Part shown: positions 1-10,180 of the stretch, piece after piece
How the letters are laid out: each line of letters starts with the position of its first letter
Position numbering within the stretch: the first letter of the stretch is position 1
Assembly: GCA_012960035.1 (NCBI GenBank)
Contig: DUBZ01000135.1
Span: 186,001 to 250,000 of the forward strand
DNA: 64,000 nt
Origin: Myxococcales bacterium
GTDB lineage: Bacteria; Myxococcota_A; UBA9160; UBA4427
Direction: 5' to 3'
Notes under the pieces: model-generated
Databases searched by the model: none
What the model saw: only the letters and a program-made list of their open reading frames with translations
Told to the model about the DNA's origin: nothing
Made by a program: the position numbers and the translations under genes

Positions 1-835
1 CATCGTCGAGATCAGCTCGGGCTGCCCCCCATGCGCCGGCTGTGGCTTGCTCGGTCGCCACGAGCATGTTCGCGCAGTGGTGCTTGACCGGTCCGAACGT
101 TCCGATGGGCCGGCCGAATTGTCTTCGCTCTTTCGCGTACTCCGAGGCCATTTCAGTGCATGCCCGGGCGCCGCCGGCGGCTTCAGCGGCGGCGAGCGTC
201 CACGCCAATTGCTCGAGGGTTTTGCGTGCTCCCCGCAACAGGTTCGAGTCGGAGACGACGACAGCGTCGCATCCAACCGTACAAGCCCGACGACTGGGAT
301 CAATGTTCTTCTGTGCCTCGACGGTCAGTCCGGGTTGGTCGGTCTCGAGCACTGCGACATCGTCGCCTACGCAGACGAGCAGAAGGTTCGCGACTTCGCC
401 GCCTAGCACCAGCCCTGCGGATCCATGAAGCTTGCTTTCCGCGCGGAGTTCGAGACCCCCGCCGAGGCCCACCGCTGCGACTAACGAGCCGTTGGCGAGC
501 GCGGGCAGGAAGGCACCGCGCGTGGCATCGCTGCCGTGATCAGCGAGCAGTGCGGCGGCGAGCGTTGTCGGGAGAAACGGACCGGGCGCCATTGCGAAGC
601 CCAGCTCTTCGACGACGATCGAAAGCTCAGCAAGTCCAAAGCCCTGGCCACCGAGAGATTCGTCGATGTGGAGCCCCATCCATCCGAGTTCGGCCATCTC
701 CTTCCAGAAGTGAGGGAGCCGCTCGTTTGGTTCTTCGAGCAAGGCGCGCGATGCGGCGCGTGCATCGTGGGAGTCCAGAAAGGCGCGGGCCACGCGGGCG
801 AGTTCTTGATGTTCTTCATTGAGTGCGATGGACAT
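1..835 (-). CDS. acyl-CoA dehydrogenase family protein (C-terminus beyond window edge)
   Basis: Absent from ORF track. Reverse-strand reading from CAT at 833-835 gives MSIALNEEHQELARVARAFLDSHDA...LGWMGLHIDESLGGQGFGLAELSIVVEELG...QFGRPIGTFGPVKHHCANM, typical ACAD motifs. Confidence 0.85.
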   Translation of the reverse strand, partial: MSIALNEEHQELARVARAFLDSHDARAASRALLEEPNERLPHFWKEMAELGWMGLHIDESLGGQGFGLAELSIVVEELGFAMAPGPFLPTTLAAALLADHGSDATRGAFLPALANGSLVAAVGLGGGLELRAESKLHGSAGLVLGGEVANLLLVCVGDDVAVLETDQPGLTVEAQKNIDPSRRACTVGCDAVVVSDSNLLRGARKTLEQLAWTLAAAEAAGGARACTEMASEYAKERRQFGRPIGTFGPVKHHCANMLVATEQATAGAWGAARADLDD

Positions 836-882
836 GGAATTCCCCGGGCCGTTGCAGGCAGGTCATGGGAGAGCAATACTAG

Positions 883-894
883 GATACTAGTTAT
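883..894. promoter_or_regulatory. GATACTAGTTAT motif in divergent ACAD/GntR intergenic region, candidate operator
   Basis: Same 12-mer occurs at 4020-4031; preceded here by a second ATACTAG half-site (876-882). Confidence 0.45.
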
Positions 895-938
895 CCAACG
901 GTCAACCGATCGAAGCGCACGCGCGGAGGAACGGAAGT

Positions 939-1673
939 ATGGCGACAGAGCGGAAACAAGAACGCGCTGCTGTCCGCATCGCCCGCAAGCTCGTGAGCGA
1001 GATTCGACGCCGAAGCCTGAGACCCGGCAAACAGCTCTTCTCGGAACACCGGATGGTGGAGAAGTACGGTGTGTCGAGGGCCACCGTTCGTGAAGCGCTC
1101 CGCTTCCTGGAGCTTCAAGGTGCACTCCGAATCAAGGCCGGCCCCGGTGGCGGCCCAGTCGTGAGTGTTCCAGGAGCCGGTCATCTTGCGAGCGTGCTTT
1201 CACTCCATCTTCAATTCACGGACGCCACATTCAATACGGTGATCGACGCGCGCCGTTCCATTTACCCGCAGCTCGCTTTCGAGGCCGCGGGGAATGCGAG
1301 TCGCGAGGACATTGCGCTCCTGCAGGAGAGTATTGCCCGAATGCACACGTGCCTTCGCGACTCGGATGTCTTTCGGGAGGAGGCTCGTCGCTTCATGACC
1401 CTCGTGGCCACCGCATCCGGCAATCGGGTTCTCGCGATCCTGGTTGATGCTCTGCACCGAATGTCCGAGGGCGCGGGCGCGGATTGGGATGAGAAGCACC
1501 GCCGGTCGGCGTTGCGCAGCTATGAGACTTTTATTCAGACGATCGAAAGCGGAGAGCCTGAGGAAGCCCGATCGGTCATGGAGAAATCATTGGCTGCCGC
1601 CGCGCGTTACTGGGAGCGGACGGCTCCCGACGAACTGAAGCAGCCCGTCGCATGGATCGATTCCGATCATTGA
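939..1673 (+). CDS. GntR family transcriptional regulator (FadR/FCD-type)
   Basis: N-terminal wHTH: LVSEIRRRSLRPGKQLFSEHRMVEKYGVSRATVREALRFLELQGALRIKAGPGGG; alpha-helical C-terminal domain. Confidence 0.9.
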   Translation: MATERKQERAAVRIARKLVSEIRRRSLRPGKQLFSEHRMVEKYGVSRATVREALRFLELQGALRIKAGPGGGPVVSVPGAGHLASVLSLHLQFTDATFNTVIDARRSIYPQLAFEAAGNASREDIALLQESIARMHTCLRDSDVFREEARRFMTLVATASGNRVLAILVDALHRMSEGAGADWDEKHRRSALRSYETFIQTIESGEPEEARSVMEKSLAAAARYWERTAPDELKQPVAWIDSDH

Positions 1674-1754
1674 GCGCTGCCTAGGTCCACGGCCTTCGCT
1701 CGCGAGGCCAGGCGTTGCACGAATGGACGAGGCCGCAAACCGAGGAACCCCTTA

Positions 1755-3038
1755 ATGACGGCAGCCGATCATTCGAAAGCCCAGAACCTGCCTGGTTCAA
1801 CCCCGGTCGAGCCGACGGTAGATCTTCGTCCCGGCGACATCGATCTGTCGGATCCCAAGACGTTCTTAGATGGGGTCCCCCACGAATATTTCCGAGTCCT
1901 GAGAGAGCAGGCCCCCGTGCAAAGGCAACGGGAGTGTAAGATTCCGGTCTTTCCGCCCGGCCCCGGTTACTGGGCATTGACTCGCTACGAGGATGTCGTC
2001 TTCGTGTCGAAGAATCCGGACCTCTTCTCTTCCGCAGCCGGGACCTCCGCGCTCAACGAACTCCATCCGCGTGAACGGGCCCTGGCCAAAGAACAGCTGA
2101 TCCAGATGGACCCGCCGGGTCACACCGAGCTGCGGAACTTGATGAACCCAGAATTCAAGCCGCGGGCGATCCGAGAGACCGAGGCGCACATGAGGAAGAT
2201 CGTGTGCGAGACACTTGACAAGCTGCAGTCGCAATCGGAATGTGATTTCGTGGACGCGGTTTCGGCGCCGATCTCGTTGCGTGTACTCACCAACTTCTTG
2301 GGCGTGCCGGATAAGTACACGAATCGGTTCTATCGATGGACCAATCAAACCATGAGCTTTGGGGAGCCGGGCTTCGCCAATTTGCTCCGCGCTCGAATCG
2401 CGCTGGTTCAGATTTTTGCCCAATCGGCACTCCTGGCTCGAACGCGCCGGAAAGAGCCGTCGACCGACGTCTTCTCGAGTCTCGTCAACGGTCAATGGCA
2501 TGGGAAGCCGCTCTCGCGCATGATGGTCCAGGTCAATTTCTTTCTGCTCATCATCGCCGGCAACGAGACCACGCGGAACGCGCTGTCGGGGGGCATCCAG
2601 GCGCTCTGCGAACATCCCGAGCAGTTCGACAAACTGCGACGCGACCCCTCTCTGCTTCCGCAGGCCATCGAGGAGATCTTGCGCTGGGTGACACCGGTCA
2701 TGCAATTTCGGAGAACCGCGATGCGCGACACGAAGATCGGCGATCAAGAAATTCGCAAGGGCGAAAAGGTGGTGATGTACTACGGCGCTGCAAACCGAGA
2801 TCCACGCATCTTCGAGAACCCCGAAGCCTTCGACATCACTCGCAAACCGAACCCTCATCTCGCCTTCGGTACGGGGACCCACTTCTGTATGGGCAGTCAC
2901 ATCGCCAGACTCGAAATGCGCGTGACCCTCGAGGAGTTTCTACGGCGATTTCCGAATGTAAGCCTGGCGGGTCCGCCTGAACGACTTCAGTCCAACTTCA
3001 TCAGCGGCATCAAGCGTCTGCCTATCAGCTTGGCGTGA
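1755..3038 (+). CDS. cytochrome P450
   Basis: I-helix AGNETTRN, EEILRW, heme ligand motif FGTGTHFCMGSHIARLE. Confidence 0.95.
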   Translation: MTAADHSKAQNLPGSTPVEPTVDLRPGDIDLSDPKTFLDGVPHEYFRVLREQAPVQRQRECKIPVFPPGPGYWALTRYEDVVFVSKNPDLFSSAAGTSALNELHPRERALAKEQLIQMDPPGHTELRNLMNPEFKPRAIRETEAHMRKIVCETLDKLQSQSECDFVDAVSAPISLRVLTNFLGVPDKYTNRFYRWTNQTMSFGEPGFANLLRARIALVQIFAQSALLARTRRKEPSTDVFSSLVNGQWHGKPLSRMMVQVNFFLLIIAGNETTRNALSGGIQALCEHPEQFDKLRRDPSLLPQAIEEILRWVTPVMQFRRTAMRDTKIGDQEIRKGEKVVMYYGAANRDPRIFENPEAFDITRKPNPHLAFGTGTHFCMGSHIARLEMRVTLEEFLRRFPNVSLAGPPERLQSNFISGIKRLPISLA

Positions 3039-3046
3039 CCTCCACC

Positions 3047-3871
3047 TCAGCTGACGGTGCACCGGCGCATACGGCGTGGCTCGGGCCAGTGCGAGGCGTC
3101 GACTCGGTGCATGGTCGAACGTTCGTCCCAGATGGCCAGATCGTTCACGGCCCACTCCCAGCGAATTTGGCAACTGGGATCGTCGACCCGCTCCATTAGG
3201 CGCTGCAGCAAGGCACGCCCTTCCGATCGACCCATCCCGACGACGTGATCCATGAAGCCTCCACATAGGTAGAGCAGCGGCCGGCCCGTCACGTAATGCT
3301 CGCAGACCAGGGAGTGCCGGGCGCCGTCGCCGTATTGGTCGATGAAAGGCTCGACGAGCTTCTCGTCGAGCGACTTCACGACTAACTCGATGAAGAAGGG
3401 ACCCGCGGCATTATGGACCTCTAGATCGTTCAGGTCCACGCGTTCTTCTTCGGAGAGCGCGTCGTAGAGCGAATACAGACTGCACCACAATGTGTCACCG
3501 CCCCGCTCGGGTATCACCTGGGCATACAGGACGCCGATCTTCGGTGGGTCCGGCAACCAGGTGACGTCGGTGTGCCAGCCGGCGGCGGTGGGCCGGCGAT
3601 CGGGGCCGTCCCAGACGAACTCGATCGGTTCCTCTCTCCCCAGCATTTTGGTGAGGGGATAGACGTTTGGTTCGCCGAAGTACGAGGCGAATCGAATGTG
3701 ATCCGCGTTGTCGAGCGCCTGATCGCGAAAGAAGAGCAACTGGTGCTCGAAGAGCAGCTCGCGGAGTTTCTCGACGAAATGTGGTTCGATCGGTTTTCGC
3801 AGGTCAATGTCGTCGATGCGCGCGCCGAGCGGGCCATCGAGCGGGATCACTCGGAAATTGGATTCAGACAC
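3047..3871 (-). CDS. TauD/TfdA family Fe(II)/2-oxoglutarate-dependent dioxygenase
   Basis: GWHTDVTWLPDPPKIGVLYAQVIPERGGDTLWCSL (HxD) and WDERSTMHRVD; probable GTG start at 3871 (VSESNFRVIPLDG); the ORF track extends to 3946. Confidence 0.9.
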   Translation of the reverse strand: MSESNFRVIPLDGPLGARIDDIDLRKPIEPHFVEKLRELLFEHQLLFFRDQALDNADHIRFASYFGEPNVYPLTKMLGREEPIEFVWDGPDRRPTAAGWHTDVTWLPDPPKIGVLYAQVIPERGGDTLWCSLYSLYDALSEEERVDLNDLEVHNAAGPFFIELVVKSLDEKLVEPFIDQYGDGARHSLVCEHYVTGRPLLYLCGGFMDHVVGMGRSEGRALLQRLMERVDDPSCQIRWEWAVNDLAIWDERSTMHRVDASHWPEPRRMRRCTVS

Positions 3872-4019
3872 CTGGGCTCCCTTGGCGGTCTGGTTTGTGC
3901 TTCGCCTCAGCCGAGCATCGCCGACTGAGCGGGGGAGCGCCTGCATTTCGGAGTCGCTCTCCTTGATGCTCCCGTCCCGCGAGCGAAAGGCCCGAAGCTG
4001 TGCTGGCCCAAGAATCTAT

Positions 4020-4031
4020 GATACTAGTTAT
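4020..4031. promoter_or_regulatory. second copy of GATACTAGTTAT between divergent dioxygenase and amidohydrolase genes
   Basis: Exact 12-mer identity with 883-894. Confidence 0.45.
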
Positions 4032-4095
4032 TGGTACGCCTCAGCCGCAGGCGCGCTTTACTCCATCACGCGCTCGGACCGAAAGAGGAATTGGC

Positions 4096-5277
4096 ATGGC
4101 GATCTACCAGGGACCGCTCTTCGACGCTGACAACCACTATTACGAAGCGCACGACGCCTTCACCCGTCACGTGCCCCGCCGCATGCAGTCGCGCTGCGTC
4201 GAATGGGTAGAGCTCGCGGGTGGACGGAAGTTCCAAGTGGTTGGTGGCAAGATCGATCGTTCGGGAAACCCCACCTTCAACCCCATCTCGAAGCCGGGTG
4301 TCCTACGCGAGCTCTTCCGCGGCAATCCGCGCGGCATGACCAGCGTCGAGCTGATCCGCTCCTCGCTTGAGCCAATGCCGCCCGAGTACATGGACCGTGA
4401 CGCGCGGATTGCGCGCATGGACGAGCAGGGTCTCGACGCCGCGTGGCTCTTCCCCACTCTGGGCGTCCTCTACGAGGAGCCGCTGAAAAAAGACGTGGAT
4501 GCGCTGTGCACCACATTCTCCGCCTTCAACCAATGGCTGGACGAGGATTGGGGGCTCAACTACAAGGGCCGCATTTTCACCTCGCCATACATCACGCTGG
4601 CCGATGTCGACTTCGCATGCTCTCAGCTCGAGTGGGCACTTGAACGCGATGCGCGCATCCTGGTGATGCGACCCAGCGCCGTGTTCACACGAAACGGACC
4701 GCGTAATCCAGGTCACAAGGATTTCGATCCCTTCTGGGCACGGGTGAACGAGGCGGGTATCACCGTGGTGACGCATATCGGGGCCACGCGGAACGATAGC
4801 AACGGCTACGACACCAAGAGCATCGACACACTCAGCATGGCTCCGCGGCCGAGCGTCACCAACTTTCAGCGCTCCCGAAACATCAACGACTTTCTCGCCA
4901 GCATGGTGTTCGACCGGCTCTTTGAACGCTTCCCCAACTTGCGGATCGCGTCGGTCGAGAACGGCTCCGAATTCCTGGGAGATTTGCTGCGCACATTCGA
5001 TCGCACCAAGGACCGCGTTCGCGATTACTTCAAGGACGATCCGGCCGACACCTTCCGGGAACACGTCTGGATCAACCCCTTCTGGGAGGACGACATCGCC
5101 GAGGTGATCGAGCACATGGGCGCGGATCATGTGATCGTCGGCTCCGACTGGCCCCACATGGAGGGGCTCGCGCACCCTCGAGACATCCTCGACGAAGTCA
5201 AAGGGATTCCGGCCGAACTTCAGGAAAAGATCCTCTTTTCCAACGTGACCGCGCTCAATGAGCGACGATCGCTTTGA
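4096..5277 (+). CDS. amidohydrolase family protein
   Basis: FDADNHYYEAHDAF, THIGATR, VIVGSDWPHMEG; ATG at 4096 preceded by GAAAGAGGAA. Confidence 0.88.
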   Translation: MAIYQGPLFDADNHYYEAHDAFTRHVPRRMQSRCVEWVELAGGRKFQVVGGKIDRSGNPTFNPISKPGVLRELFRGNPRGMTSVELIRSSLEPMPPEYMDRDARIARMDEQGLDAAWLFPTLGVLYEEPLKKDVDALCTTFSAFNQWLDEDWGLNYKGRIFTSPYITLADVDFACSQLEWALERDARILVMRPSAVFTRNGPRNPGHKDFDPFWARVNEAGITVVTHIGATRNDSNGYDTKSIDTLSMAPRPSVTNFQRSRNINDFLASMVFDRLFERFPNLRIASVENGSEFLGDLLRTFDRTKDRVRDYFKDDPADTFREHVWINPFWEDDIAEVIEHMGADHVIVGSDWPHMEGLAHPRDILDEVKGIPAELQEKILFSNVTALNERRSL

Positions 5278-5292
5278 GTAACGGGAGGTCCG

Positions 5293-6129
5293 ATGTCTGA
5301 CGAAGTATCCTACGAACACATCCTCTTCGCTTTGGAAGATGGAGTGGCGACCATCACTCTCAATCGCCCCGAGAAAATGAACGCCTTTCACTTTGCTCTC
5401 GGAGCCGAATTGTCGAGCGCTTACGCGCGCTGCGACGCGGACGACGCGATCCGGGCGGTGATCCTCACCGGTGCTGGAAAGGCGTTTTGCGCAGGCGCAG
5501 ACATGAGCGGGGGCAAGAAGACCTTCGACAACGTGGATGGCTCCCGGCGTGCAGCCAATTCGGCATCCAGCGCTCCCGGTCTCGCCGCGTTTCAGGTGCG
5601 AAAGCCGGTGATTGCTGCGATTAACGGGCACGCCGTCGGCGTGGGTCTCACGCTCGCGATGCAGTGCGACCTGCGCGTCGTGGCCAGCGAAGCAAAACTG
5701 GCGTTTGCCTTCGTGCGTCGGGGGATCATCCCGGAGCTAGGCTCGCACTCGATCCTGCCGCGCGTCATCGGCTTCTCTCGTGCGGCGGATCTACTGTTGA
5801 GCGGGCGTACTTTCCGAGGCGAGGAGGCGGCCGTGTTAGGTGTGGCATCTGAGGCCTTGGATGCGAAGGACGTTGTGCCCCGAGCGCGGGAGTGGGCCCG
5901 GGACGTCGCGGTGAATGCTGCGCCGGCGTCGGTCGCCATCGCGAAGCGGCTTCTCTGGGAGGGCGTCACCGAGACGCCGCGCGAGACGATGGCCAAGGAG
6001 AGGTCGCTCCTCGATTGGGTGGGGAAGCAGCCGGATGCGGCCGAAGGCGTCCGCTCCTTTCTCGAGCGACGGCCTCCGAAGTGGAAGCTCAGTGCCAGCA
6101 CCGATCTGCCGCAGTGGCCCGAGGACTAG
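5293..6129 (+). CDS. enoyl-CoA hydratase/isomerase family protein
   Basis: ITLNRPEKMNAF, GAGKAFCAGADMSGG, AAINGHAVGVG. Confidence 0.93.
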   Translation: MSDEVSYEHILFALEDGVATITLNRPEKMNAFHFALGAELSSAYARCDADDAIRAVILTGAGKAFCAGADMSGGKKTFDNVDGSRRAANSASSAPGLAAFQVRKPVIAAINGHAVGVGLTLAMQCDLRVVASEAKLAFAFVRRGIIPELGSHSILPRVIGFSRAADLLLSGRTFRGEEAAVLGVASEALDAKDVVPRAREWARDVAVNAAPASVAIAKRLLWEGVTETPRETMAKERSLLDWVGKQPDAAEGVRSFLERRPPKWKLSASTDLPQWPED

Positions 6130-6163
6130 AGGCGCGCCTTTACGCGCTCCAAGGAGAAAATAA

Positions 6164-7438
6164 TTGACCGACATCAGCGGACTCGAACTGATCTCACCGC
6201 GAGCGTACGGCGAGCTTGGCGTTCCCCATGATCAATGGAGCGAGCTGCGCAAGCTGGATGGACTGCAGTACTGCGAGCCCCCAGGCTTCGACTCCTTCTA
6301 TTCCGTGGTGCGCCATGCGGACATCTGCGAGATCTCCAAGCAGCCCGACCTCTTCTTGAATCGTTTCGGTATCGTCTTGGAAAGCAGCGAACAGAAGGTT
6401 GCGCTGAACGCTGAGGACGGGATCGGCCAGATGCGCGTGATCATTGGCATGGATCCGCCCGAGCATCGCGACTACCGCAAGGTTGCCGTCCCCTGGTTCA
6501 CGCCGCGCGCCATCGAGCGTATTGACGCAATCGTCCAAGGGAGCGCGCGCCATCTGGTGGACACGCTGGTCGAACGGGCGAGTGGGGGCGAAAGCGGCAA
6601 TGTTGGCGAGTGCGAGTTCGCCAACGAGATCGCTGCCGCGCATCCGCTTCGCATCCTCTCGACCATCCTCGGGGTACCGCGGGAGCAAGAGCCCCAGATC
6701 CTCAGGCTGACCAACGAACTCTTTGCGGCGGACGATCCGGATCTGCAGCGCAAGGGCGATGACCGTGCCAAAGCGATGAAAGAGTTGGCGATGGAGCTGT
6801 TCGGGCTCTTTAACGGGATCATCGAGGATCGGCGTGCGAATCCGACCGACGACCTTGCGAGTCTGCTTGCCAACGGCGAGGTGAATGGCGAGCCGATGGG
6901 CCTGATGGAGACGGTCGGCTACTACCTGATCACGTTCTCAGCCGGACACGACACCACCAAGAACGCATTGGCGAGCGGTGTCTGCGCCTTGGCCCAGAAT
7001 CCCGAAGAGTTCGAGAAGCTCAAGCGAAGTCCGGATCTGATCGCGAGTGCAGTCGAAGAGATCATCCGCTGGACCTCACCCGTCAACTACATGAAGCGAG
7101 TGGTCGCCAAGGATCTCGACTTCCACGGCCAGAAGCTCAGCAAGGGCGACAATCTCGTTCTCTTCTACGGTTCGGCCAATCGCGACGAAAAGGTCTTTGA
7201 AGACCCATTCACTTTCCGCGTCGATCGCAACCCTAATCCACATCTCGGATTCGGAATCGGCGAACATTTCTGCATAGGCTCCCACCTCGCGCGCGCGTCG
7301 CAGCGCGCAATGCTGCAGGAGCTTGTCAGTAGAATCGACTCACTCGAACTCGCAGGGGAGCCGGAGCAGATCCAGTCGAGCTTCGTGGTGGGTCTGAAGG
7401 AGCTGCCCCTGCGTTATCGGGTCAGACAAGACGCATAG
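6164..7438 (+). CDS. cytochrome P450 (TTG start)
   Basis: SAGHDTTKNALASG, EEIIRW, FGIGEHFCIGSHLARASQ; SD AAGGAG upstream of TTG. Confidence 0.94.
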   Translation: MTDISGLELISPRAYGELGVPHDQWSELRKLDGLQYCEPPGFDSFYSVVRHADICEISKQPDLFLNRFGIVLESSEQKVALNAEDGIGQMRVIIGMDPPEHRDYRKVAVPWFTPRAIERIDAIVQGSARHLVDTLVERASGGESGNVGECEFANEIAAAHPLRILSTILGVPREQEPQILRLTNELFAADDPDLQRKGDDRAKAMKELAMELFGLFNGIIEDRRANPTDDLASLLANGEVNGEPMGLMETVGYYLITFSAGHDTTKNALASGVCALAQNPEEFEKLKRSPDLIASAVEEIIRWTSPVNYMKRVVAKDLDFHGQKLSKGDNLVLFYGSANRDEKVFEDPFTFRVDRNPNPHLGFGIGEHFCIGSHLARASQRAMLQELVSRIDSLELAGEPEQIQSSFVVGLKELPLRYRVRQDA

Positions 7439-7472
7439 CGGTTTCCGCGTAAGCAGCGAAGGAAAGGGTAAT

Positions 7473-8378
7473 ATGGACGGCGAGGTGGACTACGAACAGA
7501 TTCGATACGAAGTCGAGGACGGTCGAGCGCGCATCACGCTTGCGCGCCCCGAGACGCATAACGCGATGACGCCGCGTCTGCTCGAGGAGCTGGAACACGC
7601 ACTCTGGGAAGCGGACGACGACGAGACCGTGCACTGCGTGGTGTTGCGAGGAGAGGGGGCCTCGTTCTGCTCCGGCTACGACCTCAATGCCCTCGGCGGA
7701 ACGAAGCGCCCCGGGCATCGAACCGGCCGCTCCCACGACGACGACATCTGGCTGATCGAGAAAGGCAACCGACGAATCCGCGCGCTCTGGGAAATGCACA
7801 AGCCATCGATCGCTCAAATCCACGGCAACTGTCTCGCCGGCGGGACCGATCTTGCAATGGCCTGCGACATCGTAATTGCAGCGGACGACGCTCGAATCGG
7901 CTTCCCCGCGGCTCGCTCCATGGGCGCCCTGCCTAACAATCTCTGGATGTACCACTGTGGGCCGCAGTGGGCGAAGCGGCTCCAGCTCACGGGGGACTCC
8001 GTGACAGGGGCCGATGCGGAGAAGATCGGCCTAGTCATGAAGGCCGTGCCGGCGGAGGTTCTAGAAGACGAGGTAGAAGGTCTGGCCGACCGGTTCAGCC
8101 TGATCGACCCGGACCTCCTCGCCGCCAACAAGCGCGTCACCAATCTCGCGCTCGAGCTGATGGGCGCTCAGACCCTGCAAAGGCTGGCAGGCGAAAATGA
8201 TGCTCGCGCGCATCGTTCCCAAGCGGTCCGCGACTATGGGCGCAGTATCAAGGAGAACGGCCTCAAGGAAACTCTGCGAATGCGGGACGAGCCGTTCGGC
8301 GAGGGTTTCGCGCGGGTGGGCCAGGCTGAGGGGCGTACCGCTGGAGTCCGGTCAGCCCGCGAAGGGAACAAACCATGA
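7473..8378 (+). CDS. enoyl-CoA hydratase/isomerase family protein
   Basis: ITLARPETHNAMTPRLL, GEGASFCSGYDLNALGG, AQIHGNCLAGGTDLAMACDIVIAADDARIGFP. Confidence 0.92.
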   Translation: MDGEVDYEQIRYEVEDGRARITLARPETHNAMTPRLLEELEHALWEADDDETVHCVVLRGEGASFCSGYDLNALGGTKRPGHRTGRSHDDDIWLIEKGNRRIRALWEMHKPSIAQIHGNCLAGGTDLAMACDIVIAADDARIGFPAARSMGALPNNLWMYHCGPQWAKRLQLTGDSVTGADAEKIGLVMKAVPAEVLEDEVEGLADRFSLIDPDLLAANKRVTNLALELMGAQTLQRLAGENDARAHRSQAVRDYGRSIKENGLKETLRMRDEPFGEGFARVGQAEGRTAGVRSAREGNKP

Positions 8379-8496
8379 AACTCGCTGTGACTTCGCCGCT
8401 GTTCTGACTGGTGACCGCGAGCGCTCGGCGCACATTTACGTACATTCTTGATGTTATTCGACCCGCCAAGGCGGAAACCCCAAGAAGGAGATTGAG

Positions 8497-9267
8497 ATGG
8501 CATTTTCAGGCAAGGTCGCATTGATCACGGGTGGCGGTAGCGGCATGGGCCGACTCGCGGCGCGCAATCTCGCAGCAGAAGGCAAGCTGGTCGCTGCCGT
8601 CGACGTGAACGTCGACGGGTTGAAGGAAACCGCTGACGGATACGACGGTATCCTGACGATTCCCACTGATGTCACGGATCCGACCTCTGTGGAAAGCGCG
8701 GTGAAGCGCTGTGAACAAGACCTCGGGCCCATCGATCGCGTCTACAACGCAGCGGCCATCATGCCCACTGGCCTGCTCATGGATCAGGATGTTTCGGTCA
8801 TCCAGAAGATCATGGACATCAACTACGGCGGTGTCGTCAACGTGACGAAGTTCGCATTGCCGGGAATGCTCGAGCGCGGTCGCGGCGATTTTATCAACTT
8901 TGCATCGATGGCCGGCTGGGTGCCGATCATGTACCTGGGCGCCTACAACGCGTCGAAGTTCGCGGTGGTGGCCTTTGCCGAAGTGCTCTACCACGAAAAT
9001 CGCAACAAGGGCGTCCGCTTCGCCTGTGTGTGCCCGCCTCCCGTTGCGACCCCCCTGTTGAAGCAAGCCGAAGACAACGTTTGGCCAAAGACGTTCGACT
9101 CCGCTCCCCCCATCGAACCGCAGCAGGTGCTCGACGCCATCGAGGTTACCCTCGAGAAGAACAACTTGTGGGTGTTCCCGGGGCGTGGCACCCGGCTCGG
9201 TTGGCGCGCACGCCTTTGGTTCCCTCGTCTGATGTGGAAGATCGTGCACAGGACGGAAGGGTTCTAG
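8497..9267 (+). CDS. short-chain dehydrogenase/reductase (SDR)
   Basis: ALITGGGSGMGRLAARNLA, NAA, YLGAYNASKFAVVAF (YxxxK). Confidence 0.93.
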   Translation: MAFSGKVALITGGGSGMGRLAARNLAAEGKLVAAVDVNVDGLKETADGYDGILTIPTDVTDPTSVESAVKRCEQDLGPIDRVYNAAAIMPTGLLMDQDVSVIQKIMDINYGGVVNVTKFALPGMLERGRGDFINFASMAGWVPIMYLGAYNASKFAVVAFAEVLYHENRNKGVRFACVCPPPVATPLLKQAEDNVWPKTFDSAPPIEPQQVLDAIEVTLEKNNLWVFPGRGTRLGWRARLWFPRLMWKIVHRTEGF

Positions 9268-9332
9268 GACACGTGGCCGGACACCGAACGGCGCACGCAT
9301 GATTCAATCAAGCATCACAAATGGAGGTTGCC

Positions 9333-10142
9333 ATGACTGAACCCGCCACGACATCTGAAAGCATTCTGCTCGAAGAAACCCGGAACGGGGTTCGGATCCT
9401 CCGGATGAATCGGCCGGAAGTGAAGAACGCGCTCTCTAATGATCTGACGCGGGCGATTGTTCGGGGTCTCGAGGAAGCGGCTTCTGACGCTGAAGTTCGA
9501 GTGGTTGCACTGACGGGAGTCGGGAGTGGGTTCTGTTCGGGCGCGGATCTCAGCCCGAGAAAGTCCGGAGATCCCGAACCTGACTCGATTGAGGAAACCT
9601 CGAACATCGTGGTTCAGCTGGTCACTGGTATGCGAGTGACCTGCGAAAAGCCCGTCATAGCAGGCGTCAATGGCGTCGCCGTTGGCGCGGGGCTTGCGCT
9701 CGCTATGTCCGCCGACATCAGGATGGCCAGCACGGCCGCCCGTTTTCACCCTGGCTATGCACGTGTCGGAACGTCGCCGGACTGCGGGCTCAGCTGGACC
9801 TTGCCCGCGGCCATCGGACGCGAGCCGGCGATGCGCTTCTTTCTCGAGCCGAAGATGCACGATGCCGACGCCGCGCTGGCGCTGGGGATTGTGGGCGAAG
9901 TCGTCGATGCCGACGGCTTCGATCAGGCCTTTGTTGCCTATTGCGAGAAGATTGCCGAGATCGCACCGCTCGCCGCGACACAGACGAAGCGTCTGGTCTC
10001 TCGGATCGGACTCCCAGATGACCTCGAAGCTCACCTGCGCGACGAACTAACATACGCAGCGCGCGGGCTTAAGAGTGAGGACGGCAGGGAAGCCAGGCGA
10101 GCGCTGCGCGAGAAGCGCAAGCCCGTGTTTGGCGGGCGCTAG
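9333..10142 (+). CDS. enoyl-CoA hydratase/isomerase family protein
   Basis: ILRMNRPEVKNALS, GVGSGFCSGADLSPR, VIAGVNGVAVGAGLALAMSADIRMAS; ATG at 9333 after GGAGG. Confidence 0.92.
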   Translation: MTEPATTSESILLEETRNGVRILRMNRPEVKNALSNDLTRAIVRGLEEAASDAEVRVVALTGVGSGFCSGADLSPRKSGDPEPDSIEETSNIVVQLVTGMRVTCEKPVIAGVNGVAVGAGLALAMSADIRMASTAARFHPGYARVGTSPDCGLSWTLPAAIGREPAMRFFLEPKMHDADAALALGIVGEVVDADGFDQAFVAYCEKIAEIAPLAATQTKRLVSRIGLPDDLEAHLRDELTYAARGLKSEDGREARRALREKRKPVFGGR

Positions 10143-10180
10143 GTTCGACGGGCAACGAAGGTTAATCAGATGCCCCATGC

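Noticed and set aside
4303-5631. Long minus-strand ORF (442 aa) opposite the amidohydrolase; similarly 1866..2900, 17923..18792, 22726..23445, 55613..56377
   Set aside because: Antisense shadow ORFs typical of GC-rich coding DNA; the opposite strand carries clear family motifs and these do not.
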